Shown: positions 21,809-31,444, counted from the first letter of the stretch. The stretch: 64,000 bases of DNA from Bacillus xiamenensis (GCF_000300535.1 NZ_AMSH01000002.1:85337-149336); one strand, 5' to 3'. Made by a program: numbers and translations. Notes: generated by a model not told the origin, from the letters alone.

Positions 21809-23920
21809 TTACGAGGCCTGGGTTCTGGTCTCGCCAAACACTGATTTTTCAAGAAGTTCTGCGACATCAAAAGTACCTACTTGCTCCTCTACTTCCTTCG
21901 CTTTCGTCCCATCTCCAAGCATGGTTAAACAATAAGGACATCCTGAGCTGATGATAGACGGCTGCACCTGTAGGGCCTGCTCCGTCCGCGCAACGTTAAT
22001 TCGATTACCTGTCTCTTCTTCCATCCACATTAAGCCGCCGCCGGCACCGCAGCACATCCCGGATTCACGATTTCGTTCCATTTCTTTCAGTGTCACACCA
22101 GGAATAGCTTTTAAAATATCTCTTGGCGGATCATATACCTCGTTATATCTGCCTAAGTAGCAAGAATCGTGGAAGGTGATGACCTCGTTCACTTCATGAA
22201 TAGGCGTTAATTTCCCTTCTTTCACTAGCTCTGCCAGCAATTCTGTATGATGGTACACTTCTGCTTCTAGCCCGAAGTCTGGGTATTCATTTTTAAATAA
22301 ATTGTAAGCATGCGGATCAATCGTAACGATTTTGGTCACACCATTTTTCTGGAATTCTTCAATGTTTTTGGCAGCAAGTTCTTGGAACAAAAATTCATTC
22401 CCGAGTCTTCTAGGTGTATCGCCAGAGTTTTTCTCTTTATTGCCTAAAATGGCAAAAGATACCCCTGCTTCATTGAGCAGTTTTGCAAACGCCAGAGCAA
22501 TCTTTTGGCTTCGATTGTCATATGCCCCCATTGATCCAACCCAGAATAAATACTCAAAGGACTGATCTTCCTTTTTCAGCTCTTTCACTGTCGGGACATG
22601 TACATCTTCTCTTAGGTCACGCCAGTTTTCTCTTTCCTTTCGATTCAATCCCCACGGGTTGCCCTGGCGCTCAATGCTTGTCATGGCACGCTGGGCATCT
22701 GTGTCCATTTTCCCTTCTGTCAGCACAAGGTATCTGCGCATATCAATAATTTTGTCGACGTGTTCATTCATGACAGGACATTGATCTTCACAGTTTCGGC
22801 ATGTCGTACATGCCCAGATTTCTTCTTCTGTAATGACCTCACCAATGAGAGAAGGATGATACATCGAACTGGCGGCTGATTCTTCCGCTCCTGCTCCTCT
22901 CGCCTGCATCGCCAGCTGATTCCCTGTTGTCTGGCTGAAGGCAAGGTGCGGGACCCAAGGTGTTTTGGATGTAATGGCAGCCCCTTTATTTGTTAAGTGA
23001 TCTCTTAATCGTAAAATCAAATCCATTGGAGACAGCATTTTCCCTGTTCCTGTCGCCGGACACATATTCGTACAGCGTCCGCACTCGACGCAGGCATAAA
23101 GGTCAATCAGCTGAGATTGACGGAAATCTTCAATTTTTCCAACACCAAATGTCTCTTGTGTCTCATCTTCAAAATCAATTTTCTGGAGCTTGCCAGGCGG
23201 GTCCAATCTGCTGACAAATACATTCACCGGGCCAGCAATTAGATGGGCGTGCTTAGACTGCGGGACATACACTAAAAACGTCAATAAAATGAGAAGGTGT
23301 ACCCACCATGCGACATAAAAAACGATTGTTGCCGCAAGTGGTGAAAGCCAGCCAAGCAAGAAGGCAATACCGGAAGCAATTGGCTCTGTTGCCGATAGTG
23401 AGTGTCCATGCCAAATGATGTTCATGCCGTTTCCTAGTAATACAGTCAGCATCAAGCCGCCAATAAATAGCAGCACAAGCCCTGATTTAAAGCCCCTTTT
23501 TAAACGAACCAGCTTCTCTACGTATCGTCTATGGAATGCCCAAACAACCGCTACTAAAATGAGAAGTGTGACGACCTCTTGGAAGAATGTAAAGACGCCG
23601 TACAGTGGACCTAATGGCAGCCCGCTGTCTGGAACAAGTCCCTTCAGAATAAAGTCAAGGGCTCCGAACTGTACCAAAATAAACCCATAGAAAAACAGCA
23701 CATGAATGATGCCGCTCTTCTTGTCCTTTAACAGCTTTTTTTGCCCAAATACATTCACCCAAACACGCTCTAACCGTTTCTTCATATCTTGTTGAAACGC
23801 TTCTTTTTTGCCAAGACGAATATACGCCGCTCGTGTTCGAATGAGATAAATAAACAAATACACAGCGTAAGCGGTCACTGCCGCAAATGCAATCAAGTTC
23901 ACAATTAAAAGGCTATTCAT
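21809..23920 (-). CDS. fadF: FadF: membrane iron-sulfur oxidoreductase of beta-oxidation
   Basis: Probable electron acceptor linking acyl-CoA dehydrogenases to the quinone pool. About 703 residues from ATG 23920 (AAAGGGGGAG). The N-terminal 260 residues are a NarI-like membrane domain with six helices; two ferredoxin-type clusters follow (CVECGRCTNMCP, CTTCRNCEDQCP), then two CCG domains (HDSCYLGRYN, GMCCGAGGG). B. subtilis ywjF/fadF lies beside acdA and belongs to the FadR regulon. A FadR box overlaps its promoter here. Confidence 0.93.
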   Translation of the reverse strand: MNSLLIVNLIAFAAVTAYAVYLFIYLIRTRAAYIRLGKKEAFQQDMKKRLERVWVNVFGQKKLLKDKKSGIIHVLFFYGFILVQFGALDFILKGLVPDSGLPLGPLYGVFTFFQEVVTLLILVAVVWAFHRRYVEKLVRLKRGFKSGLVLLFIGGLMLTVLLGNGMNIIWHGHSLSATEPIASGIAFLLGWLSPLAATIVFYVAWWVHLLILLTFLVYVPQSKHAHLIAGPVNVFVSRLDPPGKLQKIDFEDETQETFGVGKIEDFRQSQLIDLYACVECGRCTNMCPATGTGKMLSPMDLILRLRDHLTNKGAAITSKTPWVPHLAFSQTTGNQLAMQARGAGAEESAASSMYHPSLIGEVITEEEIWACTTCRNCEDQCPVMNEHVDKIIDMRRYLVLTEGKMDTDAQRAMTSIERQGNPWGLNRKERENWRDLREDVHVPTVKELKKEDQSFEYLFWVGSMGAYDNRSQKIALAFAKLLNEAGVSFAILGNKEKNSGDTPRRLGNEFLFQELAAKNIEEFQKNGVTKIVTIDPHAYNLFKNEYPDFGLEAEVYHHTELLAELVKEGKLTPIHEVNEVITFHDSCYLGRYNEVYDPPRDILKAIPGVTLKEMERNRESGMCCGAGGGLMWMEEETGNRINVARTEQALQVQPSIISSGCPYCLTMLGDGTKAKEVEEQVGTFDVAELLEKSVFGETRTQAS

Positions 23921-23981
23921 CTTGTTGCTCCCCCTTTCATTCCCCAAAACCCACTTTGTACCGTTTCCATGTTGTACCTCT

Positions 23982-24011
23982 ATCATAAATAATGAATGAG
24001 TATTCAGTCAA
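23982..24011 (-). promoter_or_regulatory. fadF promoter with overlapping FadR operator
   Basis: TTGACT (24011-24006), an 18-base spacer and TATGAT (23987-23982) form the promoter. TGAATGAGTATTCAGTCA at 23993-24010 is an inverted repeat matching the Bacillus FadR operator TGAATGAnTAnTCATTCA except one base. Binding would cover the -35 and spacer, and release by long-chain acyl-CoA is the known mechanism. Confidence 0.88.
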
Positions 24012-24066
24012 TATTTTTTGCCCATATGGGTACACTATTGAAATATGCAAAAAAGGAGGAACCTTC

Positions 24067-25263
24067 ATGACCGCATGGATCATTCTACTCGTAATCATTG
24101 TCATCGTTCTGCTCGTCAGTCTAGACCTCTATATGGGCAAAAAGTATTTTTCTACCCATGCTTTCGAACGATCTTTTGACCAAACAAGCGGCGATGCAAC
24201 CTTTTATCATGATGGCGAACCACTTTTCGATCAACTGCTCACAGATATACAGCAGGCCTCTTCTTCTATTCATATGATGTTCTTTATTGTAAAGAACGAC
24301 AAGATTGGGCAAAGGATTCTTCAAGCACTTAAAGCGAAGGCAGAGCAAGGTGTTTCAGTTTTTTTGCTCACTGACCGATTAGGCTCCTATCCATTTGATC
24401 GAACATCCATTCAGATGCTAGAAAAAAGCGGCATTCGATTTTACTTTTTAAATAAACCACGTTTTCCTTTTTTCATTTATCGTTTAAACATGAGAAATCA
24501 CCGGAAGATTACGGTGATAGATGGGAAGATCGGCTACATTGGCGGGTTTAATATTGGCGATGAATATGTAGGGAAAAACGGCAGATTTGGCATTTGGAAG
24601 GACTATCACCTGCGTATGACAGGACAGGTTGTGGCAGACCTGCAGCATGTGTTCCTTAATGATTTGTACCGTTCCTCTGGTATTCAGCAGCTGCAATACG
24701 AGGTTTTTCCCGCATTAGAACCGGGAACATTACAATGCACAACACGTGCGACGGCTGGTTTTTCTTTAGAAGCCTTATTTCTTCATGATATTCAACAGGC
24801 GAAACAGCACATCACCATCTGTACGCCTTATTTTATTCCATCAGCCCCTCTTCTCACTGCCCTGCTTGAGGCACGGAAGCGAGGCGTCACTGTCGACATC
24901 ATCCTCCCAATGAAGGCGGATCATCCTCTTGTGAAGGAAGCTGGATTTCATTATTTCAAGGATCTGATCGCCGCTGGCTGTGTTGTGTATCGTTTTTATA
25001 AAGGGTTTTATCATGCGAAAGCCATTCTCATAGATCATAGTCGCTGTATGATCAGTACGGCGAATTTTGATAAACGAAGTTTGTTTTTCAACGAAGAAGT
25101 AGATGTGGCCATTGATGACCAAGCCTTCACCGCACATGTAGAGGAAAAAATCCGTGAACATATGGCAGTTTCCGAACGGCTGACAGAAGAAGAATATAAA
25201 AAACGTCCGCTTCTCATGCGTCCAATTGAGTGGATCGGTGCCCTATTCTCGTATTTTTTATAA
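24067..25263 (+). CDS. ywjE: Phospholipase-D-type cardiolipin synthase (YwjE-like)
   Basis: 398 residues from ATG 24067 with AAAGGAGG upstream. One N-terminal membrane segment (residues 3-20) is followed by two PLD motifs: NHRKITVIDGKIGYIGG near 143-159 and HAKAILIDHSRCMISTANFD near 317-336. The reaction is transphosphatidylation of phosphatidylglycerol to cardiolipin at the membrane. It is divergent from fadF and shares the FadR-boxed gap; the next gene uvsE starts 13 bases later. Confidence 0.9.
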   Translation: MTAWIILLVIIVIVLLVSLDLYMGKKYFSTHAFERSFDQTSGDATFYHDGEPLFDQLLTDIQQASSSIHMMFFIVKNDKIGQRILQALKAKAEQGVSVFLLTDRLGSYPFDRTSIQMLEKSGIRFYFLNKPRFPFFIYRLNMRNHRKITVIDGKIGYIGGFNIGDEYVGKNGRFGIWKDYHLRMTGQVVADLQHVFLNDLYRSSGIQQLQYEVFPALEPGTLQCTTRATAGFSLEALFLHDIQQAKQHITICTPYFIPSAPLLTALLEARKRGVTVDIILPMKADHPLVKEAGFHYFKDLIAAGCVVYRFYKGFYHAKAILIDHSRCMISTANFDKRSLFFNEEVDVAIDDQAFTAHVEEKIREHMAVSERLTEEEYKKRPLLMRPIEWIGALFSYFL

Positions 25264-25275
25264 AGGAGATGACAT

Positions 25276-26238
25276 ATGCGTTATCGATTTGGTTATGTAT
25301 CCAATGCCGTCACCTTATGGGAAGCTTCTCCTGCCAAGTCGCTGACCTTTGCAAGATACAGCAAGCTTTCAAATGAAGAAAGGAAAGAAGCTTTATGGCG
25401 AACGACGAAGGCCAATCTCGTCAATACGTTAAGAACGCTCTATTTTGCGATTGCCCATGATATTCCGCTTTACCGCTTTTCAAGCTCGATTGTCCCACTC
25501 GCCACCCATCCTGAGGTGCGTTGGGACTTTGTGACACCCTTTCGCAAAGAATTTCTTGAAATTGGCCAATTGGTGAAACGCCACGGGTTACGAGTGAGTT
25601 TTCACCCCAATCAATTTACCTTGTTCACAAGCCCAAAACCCTCGATTACAGAGAATGCGGTGATTGATATGACCTATCATTATGACATGCTTGAGGCCAT
25701 GAAGCTTGAAAAGGAAGGCTATATGAATATTCATGTGGGCGGTGCTTACGGCGATAAGGAATCGGCTTTACAGCGTTTTGATGAAAATATTAAACAGCTG
25801 CCGGCACATATCAAGGCGAGGATGACGCTTGAAAATGATGACAAAACATACACGTCGTTAGAAACGCTCGGTGTATGCGAAAAGCACGGCATACCGTTTG
25901 TGTTCGATTACCATCATCACATCGCAAACAAAGATGATGATGCGGCACTTGATGACATCCTGCCAAGAATGTTTGACACGTGGGCAAACACTGGCATACC
26001 GCCTAAAATCCATTTATCCTCACCAAAATCAGAAAAAGCGATACGCAGCCATGCAGATGGTGTGGAGATGTCCTTTGTTTTACCGCTTTTTCAAGCATTA
26101 AAACCGTATGGGCGTCATGTGGATTTTATGATTGAAGCAAAGCGAAAGGATCAGGCCTTGCTCCGCCTTGTCGAAGAGCTGTCAGCAATTAGAGGCAATC
26201 AGCGGACGGGCGGAGGAACCATTGAATGGAAATCGTAG
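25276..26238 (+). CDS. uvsE: UV DNA damage endonuclease
   Basis: UVDE-type repair nuclease that nicks 5' of UV photoproducts. 320 residues with a TIM-barrel metal site: HPNQFTLF near 114-121, [10 protein letters not shown] near 156-165, the ENDD block near 186-189, DYHHHI near 212-217, HLSSPK near 239-244 and MIEAKRKDQ near 274-282. It is B. subtilis ywjD/uvsE. It probably forms an operon with the cardiolipin synthase gene. Confidence 0.93.
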   Translation: MRYRFGYVSNAVTLWEASPAKSLTFARYSKLSNEERKEALWRTTKANLVNTLRTLYFAIAHDIPLYRFSSSIVPLATHPEVRWDFVTPFRKEFLEIGQLVKRHGLRVSFHPNQFTLFTSPKPSITENAVIDMTYHYDMLEAMKLEKEGYMNIHVGGAYGDKESALQRFDENIKQLPAHIKARMTLENDDKTYTSLETLGVCEKHGIPFVFDYHHHIANKDDDAALDDILPRMFDTWANTGIPPKIHLSSPKSEKAIRSHADGVEMSFVLPLFQALKPYGRHVDFMIEAKRKDQALLRLVEELSAIRGNQRTGGGTIEWKS

Positions 26239-26244
26239 TAACTG

Positions 26245-26270
26245 GTTTACCCCTGTGTCAACAGGGGTAA
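26245..26270 (+). promoter_or_regulatory. Sigma-B-type promoter that is also a perfect hairpin
   Basis: GTTTAC, 14 bases, GGGTAA matches sigma-B (GTTTAA-n12-15-GGGTAT) with two mismatches, 42 bases above ywjC. The same bases contain TTACCCCTGT / ACAGGGGTAA, a 10-bp stem with a 4-base loop eight bases after uvsE. No T-run follows. Either reading, or both, may be right; ywjC is known as a general-stress gene in B. subtilis. Confidence 0.6.
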
Positions 26271-26311
26271 CAAAGCTATTGTGAGAAAGTATTTAACAGG
26301 AGGATATGAGG

Positions 26312-26566
26312 ATGTCTCAAATCTATTCAATCCGAATTGCTGCAAAAGCATTGAATTTACATAAGCTTATTTCTCTATACGAAAAGTGCCAGCACGCACA
26401 TCATCGTTTATATGTATATTCTAAAAAAACAATGTGCAACATAAAGAACATCGTCGAGCTAGAAACCTTCAGGCTCACTCATTTAGAATCAGACTATTTA
26501 ATTGTAGTACAGGGAAAAGAGGCACAAAACCTCCTTCAGCCATTTGAAAAAGAGAAGGTTTCATAA
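26312..26566 (+). CDS. ywjC: YwjC-like small protein
   Basis: 84 residues from the second ATG (26312), because GGAGG stands eight bases before it and only two before the first. The sequence is soluble, with a helix-strand pattern of HPr-like size (IYSIRIAAKALNLHKLISLYEKC) but without the HPr phosphorylatable histidine motif. Function unknown. Position after uvsE equals ywjC of B. subtilis. A sigma-B-like promoter lies upstream. Confidence 0.78.
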   Translation: MSQIYSIRIAAKALNLHKLISLYEKCQHAHHRLYVYSKKTMCNIKNIVELETFRLTHLESDYLIVVQGKEAQNLLQPFEKEKVS

Positions 26567-26591
26567 AGCACAAGTGCCGCTCCAGATTGTT

Positions 26592-26630
26592 GACAAAGGG
26601 CTAAAATAATCTTGATTTTAGCCCTTTGTC
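26592..26630. terminator. Bidirectional terminator
   Basis: A 16-bp stem from GACAAAGGGCTAAAAT to ATTTTAGCCCTTTGTC with a 7-base loop, between convergent ywjC and the S66 peptidase gene. Confidence 0.88.
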
Positions 26631-26649
26631 TCTTTTCAGCGTGAATTTC

Positions 26650-27648
26650 TTATATCCACGCTTCTGTCAGCCAAATCTCGCATGAGGTGGCATCCATTTT
26701 GACTTGTGTCCCGATTGGCATGGTGAGCATCGGATGCGTATGGGCACAGTCAAAATCCGCAATGAGCGGCCTCTTTGTATCTCCCAGCACTTCAAGTAAA
26801 AGATCGTGCGGCCTTTTGCCCGTTCCTTCATCATCAAACAGCTCATGTTTCCCTAAAAGAATACCAGATACCCGTTCAAACACCCCATTTACCTTCAAAA
26901 GAGAGAAGTTTTTTTCGACAATCGAGGCGGTTTTCATACAATCTTCAATGAGAAGGATATCACCCTGTTGAACTTGAGGCATGAATTCACTTCCCCATAT
27001 GCCGTACATGGCATTGAGGTTCCCGCCGATCAGTCTGCCTTCTGCCTGCCCTTCTATGACGCACAGCCAATCGTTTGGACGTTTTTCTTTGTCTCGTATT
27101 TTCTCTTCCCAGTTGATTCGTTCATCTGTCCAATAGGGCGGCTTTTTCACCTGATATGGAATGGACTGCGGATGAATGAGGATATCCTCGAAAGATTGAT
27201 ATGTATGATGGACAAATGGTTCAAACTCTCCAAAAGACGGAACAAGCGCCGGCCCGTAAAAAACAGGCAGTCCCGTTTTTTCATAAGCCGCTAAAAGAAT
27301 GGCTGTCGCATCTGAATAGCCGATCATGATTTTCGGATGCTTATTTAGCAGCTCAAAATCAAGATAAGGCAGTAAACTATTCGAGTTCGTCCCGCCAATC
27401 ATCGACATGATGCAGGACAAATCCTCTCTCGCCATCAGCGCATTCAGCTCAGCCGCTCGTTCTTGAATCGTCCCCGAACGATAGTGATCCTTTTTCCCTG
27501 TTAATGTTCCTGGTACCACAATGAATCCTTTTCGTTCGAGCCATTCCTTTGCCCGCTCATACCTAAGTGGCGAGGTGGCGGATGCTGGACTTGAGGGAGA
27601 ATAAATACCGATCTTATCGCCCTTCTGTAAACGCCGAAGCCCCTTCAT
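26650..27648 (-). CDS. S66 peptidase (LD-carboxypeptidase / MccF-like), copy 1
   Basis: 332 residues. The nucleophilic serine lies in MIGYSDATAILLA (near 115) and the histidine of the triad in CAHTHPMLTMPIG near 303, with the acidic block LLIEDC near 232. Members either cleave L,D-peptide bonds in murein recycling or hydrolyse peptide-nucleotide antibiotics such as microcin C (MccF), giving immunity. The longer sequence between motifs and the WTDERINWEEK insertion are closer to MccF-type than to LdcA. Substrate cannot be decided. Single gene. Confidence 0.85.
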   Translation of the reverse strand: MKGLRRLQKGDKIGIYSPSSPASATSPLRYERAKEWLERKGFIVVPGTLTGKKDHYRSGTIQERAAELNALMAREDLSCIMSMIGGTNSNSLLPYLDFELLNKHPKIMIGYSDATAILLAAYEKTGLPVFYGPALVPSFGEFEPFVHHTYQSFEDILIHPQSIPYQVKKPPYWTDERINWEEKIRDKEKRPNDWLCVIEGQAEGRLIGGNLNAMYGIWGSEFMPQVQQGDILLIEDCMKTASIVEKNFSLLKVNGVFERVSGILLGKHELFDDEGTGKRPHDLLLEVLGDTKRPLIADFDCAHTHPMLTMPIGTQVKMDATSCEIWLTEAWI

Positions 27649-27737
27649 TCCATCAGATCCTTCCTACACGAGTTTTTACTATCCTAGCAAAAAAAGCCCT
27701 TTTTCAAAAAGACTTCGATTTAAAAATAAAGTGCACT

Positions 27738-27980
27738 TCAATATAACAGCTTAAACAGTCCAAATAGGATGAGAGCAAAACTGATGGCCAGCGTCGCAAA
27801 TATCTTTTTTTTGCTCAGAGAACTGTCTATGACGTTTACTCCCATGTTGATGCCAAACAAAATCATTCCCACATAAAAAAAGACTGAGTTGAGTCCAGCT
27901 GGAATGATCAAAATAAATAAGCCAATGAGCGTCACATAGTGAATGCTTTTTATCGTGACTGTTTTTGCCTGTTCACTCAA
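27738..27980 (-). CDS. Small three-pass membrane protein, unknown
   Basis: 80 residues from TTG 27980, preceded by AGGAGAGGG; the frame is open to 28004 but without a better start. Three hydrophobic segments (near 12-28, 31-45, 60-78) are separated by short loops. I do not recognise the family. It stands alone between the S66 peptidase and ywjA genes. Confidence 0.65.
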   Translation of the reverse strand: MSEQAKTVTIKSIHYVTLIGLFILIIPAGLNSVFFYVGMILFGINMGVNVIDSSLSKKKIFATLAISFALILFGLFKLLY

Positions 27981-28065
27981 ACAACCCTCTCCTTTTGAAT
28001 CCAATTACCTTTAAGCATATCAACATTCCATTTAAATGGAAAATGAAATGTTACCCTATCAAAAT

Positions 28066-28089
28066 GAGCCCAGCTCGATAGCTGGACTC
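28066..28089 (-). terminator. ywjA terminator
   Basis: GAGTCCAGCT / AGCTGGGCTC with a 4-base loop, followed on the minus strand by ATTTTGAT, 16 bases after the ywjA stop. Confidence 0.7.
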
Positions 28090-28105
28090 ATTCAATGACT
28101 TTTTT

Positions 28106-29821
28106 CTAATGACTAAACTGCGCTTCATGCAGTCTGCTGTAGACACCGCCCATTTGGATGAGGTCTTGATGACGGCCTTGTTCTTGGATGCCTTCTTCTG
28201 TCACGACAATGATTCGGTCTGCGTGCTTAATTGTCGCAAGGCGGTGGGCAATGACAAGTGTCGTCCGGCCGACTGCCAGTTCGCTCAGTGCGTCTTGGAT
28301 CGCTTTTTCTGTTTCTGTATCAAGTGCTGACGTCGCTTCATCTAAAATAAGAATGGAAGGGTTTTTCAGGAACATTCTCGCAATCGACAAGCGCTGCTTT
28401 TGACCTCCTGATAGTTTGACGCCGCGTTCGCCAATGACGGTATTTAATCCTTCTGGGAAACGCTGAACGAGTTCCTCTAAATGCGCGCGCCGAACGGCGT
28501 CCCAAATGTCTGCATCGCTCGCTTCTAAGTTGCCGTACGCAATGTTTTCACGAATGGTGCCTGAGAATAAAAAGACATCCTGCTGCACAATGCCGATCTG
28601 TTGTCTTAAGGAAGACAAGGTCATGTCTTTTGTGTTCACACCATCAATGGTGATTTCTCCAGCGTCCACATCATAAAAACGAGGCAGCAGACTGCAAATC
28701 GTCGATTTCCCCGCTCCTGAAGGCCCGACAAACGCAACGGTTTCCCCTTGTTTGATCTTCAAATTGATATCCTTTAATACATGGCTGTGCTCATCGTAGC
28801 CAAACGTCACATTTCGATATTCAATTTCACCTTTCAGTCCGTATACATCACGTGCTCCTTCTGTATCCTTTACATCCGGCTCTGTTTCAAGCAAATCAAC
28901 ATAACTTTTAAAACCAGCAATGCCTTTCGGATACATTTCAATCACCGTATTGATTTTATCAATCGGCCTGAACAAAACGTTTGTGATCAGAACAAAGGCG
29001 ATAAATCCACCTGCCGTTAATTGGCCTTGGAGGACAAACCAAGTACCTGCCAAAAGGACAAACAGCGTCACAAGACGTGTGAGAATATAGCTGATCGAAC
29101 CGTTGACCGACATAATTTTATAGGAAAGAAGCTTCGCTTTCCGAAAGCGGTTGTTGTTTTCAGCAAAGCGTTTTTTCTCAAAATGTTCATTCGCAAAGGC
29201 TTGAACAAGACGAATACCGCCAATATTGTTTTCAACCCTTGCATGAAAATCTCCAATGTCATTATTCAGCTGTGTAATCGCCTGCGTCATTTTTTTATTA
29301 AAATGAAGCGCTAACCAGATGATGACAGGCATGATCAGGAAGGTTAATATGGCAAGTTGCCAGTTAATCATGAGCATGACGGCAAAGGCGCCAAGAATGG
29401 TCATAATCGCAATAAACAAGTCTTCCGGCCCATGATGCGCCACCTCCCCAATGTACATGAGGTCATTTGTCATCCGTGACATGAGTTTGCCTGTTTTGTT
29501 ATTATCAAAAAATTTGAAGGACAGCCGCTGAAAATGATCAAACAGCTTTTTCCTCATATCTGTCTCAATATTAATGCCAAGCATGTGCCCCCAATACGAC
29601 ACGATAAATTGCATCACCGAGCTGAGTGCATAAATGACAAACAGCGCAAGGGCAGTCCAGCCAATGATCGTCCAGTTCCCTGTCGGCAGTAACGTATCAA
29701 TGAAGTAATTCACGATGAGCGGAAAGCCCAGTTCCATGAGTCCAACAGCGACAGCGCAAAAGAAATCTAAAAAGAACAGACCGCGATAGGGCCTGTAATA
29801 GGCAAAAAAGCGTTTTAGCAT
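28106..29821 (-). CDS. ywjA: ABC exporter, fused membrane and ATPase domains (YwjA)
   Basis: About 571 residues from ATG 29821 with GAGGAGATGAGG upstream. The N-terminal six-helix export domain (residues 1-310) is joined to an ATPase with Walker A GPSGAGKST, signature LSGGQKQRLSIARMFL and Walker B ILILDEATSALD. The family (MsbA/BmrA-like) works as a dimer exporting lipids or drugs. YwjA belongs to the Fur regulon in B. subtilis, and a Fur box stands above it here; cargo is unknown. Confidence 0.9.
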   Translation of the reverse strand: MLKRFFAYYRPYRGLFFLDFFCAVAVGLMELGFPLIVNYFIDTLLPTGNWTIIGWTALALFVIYALSSVMQFIVSYWGHMLGINIETDMRKKLFDHFQRLSFKFFDNNKTGKLMSRMTNDLMYIGEVAHHGPEDLFIAIMTILGAFAVMLMINWQLAILTFLIMPVIIWLALHFNKKMTQAITQLNNDIGDFHARVENNIGGIRLVQAFANEHFEKKRFAENNNRFRKAKLLSYKIMSVNGSISYILTRLVTLFVLLAGTWFVLQGQLTAGGFIAFVLITNVLFRPIDKINTVIEMYPKGIAGFKSYVDLLETEPDVKDTEGARDVYGLKGEIEYRNVTFGYDEHSHVLKDINLKIKQGETVAFVGPSGAGKSTICSLLPRFYDVDAGEITIDGVNTKDMTLSSLRQQIGIVQQDVFLFSGTIRENIAYGNLEASDADIWDAVRRAHLEELVQRFPEGLNTVIGERGVKLSGGQKQRLSIARMFLKNPSILILDEATSALDTETEKAIQDALSELAVGRTTLVIAHRLATIKHADRIIVVTEEGIQEQGRHQDLIQMGGVYSRLHEAQFSH

Positions 29822-29840
29822 ATGTAAAAGAACCTCATCT

Positions 29841-29875
29841 CCTCTATAATTGATAATCATTTTCAATTATAGAGG
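29841..29875 (-). promoter_or_regulatory. Fur box inside a long palindrome upstream of ywjA
   Basis: TGATAATCATTTTCA at 29851-29865 matches the 7-1-7 Fur pattern TGATAATnATTATCA in 13 of 14 positions. It sits in a 35-base palindrome with 13-bp perfect arms (CCTCTATAATTGA / TCAATTATAGAGG). It lies 20 bases above the ywjA start codon, predicting iron repression. Confidence 0.88.
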
Positions 29876-29926
29876 AATCCTCATAGAAATACTAGATCAG
29901 GAAATGATTTCTTTCCCTAGAAATCC

Positions 29927-31444
29927 TTACAATACACCTGAGAACAATCGAGCAAACGATTCCTTCAACCGTTCCTTTAAGCCTCTTTTATAAAAATGAA
30001 CCGGCCCCATTTTGTCACATTCCTTCATATCTTCCTCATAGTGAGCCATCAATTGCTCGATTGGCTTCTTTGCTGCTGTAAAGACATTGACCTCAAAATT
30101 GAGCTGAAAGCTCCTCATATCCACATTTGCGGTACCGACAGAGGCAAGTTCTCCATCTGCAATCATGACCTTTTGATGCATGAAGCCTTTTTGATAGTGA
30201 TACACCTTGATGCCTTCTTTCAAAAGCTCAGCAAAATAGGATCGAGTGGCGTATTGTGTGAGAAAGCCATCATTTGTCTCAGGCACCATCACACGCACAT
30301 CCACCCCTCTTGTGGCAGCAATTTTTAATGCTGTGCGAATCGACTCATTTGGGACAAAATAAGGCGTCGCAATCCAGACAAATTGTGTCGCATTTGAAAT
30401 GAGCGCATGATATAAATCACTCATACTTTCCTTCATATCAGGTCCAGTCGGCACAACCTGAATGACATCCTCACCTGTCACAGGATGCGGAGTATGATAC
30501 TTCGGATCATCAATTAACACTTCATCTGATACATACTCCCAGTCCAGCATAAAAACGGAGTGAAGTGTCTGAACCGCTTCACCCTTTAACATCGCATGCG
30601 TGTCACGCCAGAAGCCGATGTTTTCATCCCGTCCTACATATTCTTTCCCGACATTTAATCCGCCGACAAATCCTGTTTCTCCATCAATGATCACGATTTT
30701 TCGGTGATTTCGAAAATTGAATTTTTGATTAAAGAATCCATATTTTAATGGCAGAAAAGGAGCGACCTTTACCCCCGCCTGCTTCAATCGTTTAATATCT
30801 TTTCGAGAGAAGCGAATGCTGCCAGCCGCATCATAGATGAAGCGAACCTCTACCCCTTCTTTCACCTTTTCAATAAGAATCTCCATCATCCGATGACCGA
30901 GAAAATCAGATTTGAACATGTAATATTCTATATGAATGAACGTTTTTGCCTTTTTTAGCTCTTCAAAAATACGGGGAAAGGTTTCCTCTCCATTCTTTAA
31001 AATGTCCATATCACTATTTGTATTCACATGCATCCCTGTCGCTTTTTCTGTGTAATGAAAAAAAGCACGCTGATGATCGGTTAAACGCGTCTCATCCGGC
31101 TTGCTCTCAAGCTCTGATATTCTGTGTAATTTTTCACGGTTATACATTCTCTTTGATTTAAACAAATGCCCTTTGACATAAAGCTGCCCTGAAAACAAAT
31201 AAAACATATAGCCGATGATCGGGAAAAAAATCAGCACATATATCCATAACAGCGTATGCTGTGATGTCCGGTTCTCAAGCATGAGTGAGATGATACTAAA
31301 TAAAATAATGGCGATATAACTAGCTGCATAAAGCTGAAAGCTCCACGCGGGCACTGGCCACCAAAACACCACATATGCCCCGAATATCATGAAATATAAA
31401 AATAAAAACTCCAGTCTCCTCTTTTTCACATTCTCCGCCCTCAT
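29927..31444 (-). CDS. ywiE: Cardiolipin synthase, two-helix PLD type (YwiE-like)
   Basis: About 505 residues from ATG 31444; the frame is open to 31657, but that would overlap the divergent gene and has no ribosome site, so the start is tentative. Two N-terminal membrane helices (FLFLYFMIFGAYVVFWW and the LLWIYVLIFFPIIGYMFYLF region) precede two PLD motifs, NHRKIVIIDGETGFVGG and HQKVMIADGELASVGTANVD. This is the classic ClsA-like architecture and the second cardiolipin synthase in the window. Confidence 0.88.
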   Translation of the reverse strand: MRAENVKKRRLEFLFLYFMIFGAYVVFWWPVPAWSFQLYAASYIAIILFSIISLMLENRTSQHTLLWIYVLIFFPIIGYMFYLFSGQLYVKGHLFKSKRMYNREKLHRISELESKPDETRLTDHQRAFFHYTEKATGMHVNTNSDMDILKNGEETFPRIFEELKKAKTFIHIEYYMFKSDFLGHRMMEILIEKVKEGVEVRFIYDAAGSIRFSRKDIKRLKQAGVKVAPFLPLKYGFFNQKFNFRNHRKIVIIDGETGFVGGLNVGKEYVGRDENIGFWRDTHAMLKGEAVQTLHSVFMLDWEYVSDEVLIDDPKYHTPHPVTGEDVIQVVPTGPDMKESMSDLYHALISNATQFVWIATPYFVPNESIRTALKIAATRGVDVRVMVPETNDGFLTQYATRSYFAELLKEGIKVYHYQKGFMHQKVMIADGELASVGTANVDMRSFQLNFEVNVFTAAKKPIEQLMAHYEEDMKECDKMGPVHFYKRGLKERLKESFARLFSGVL

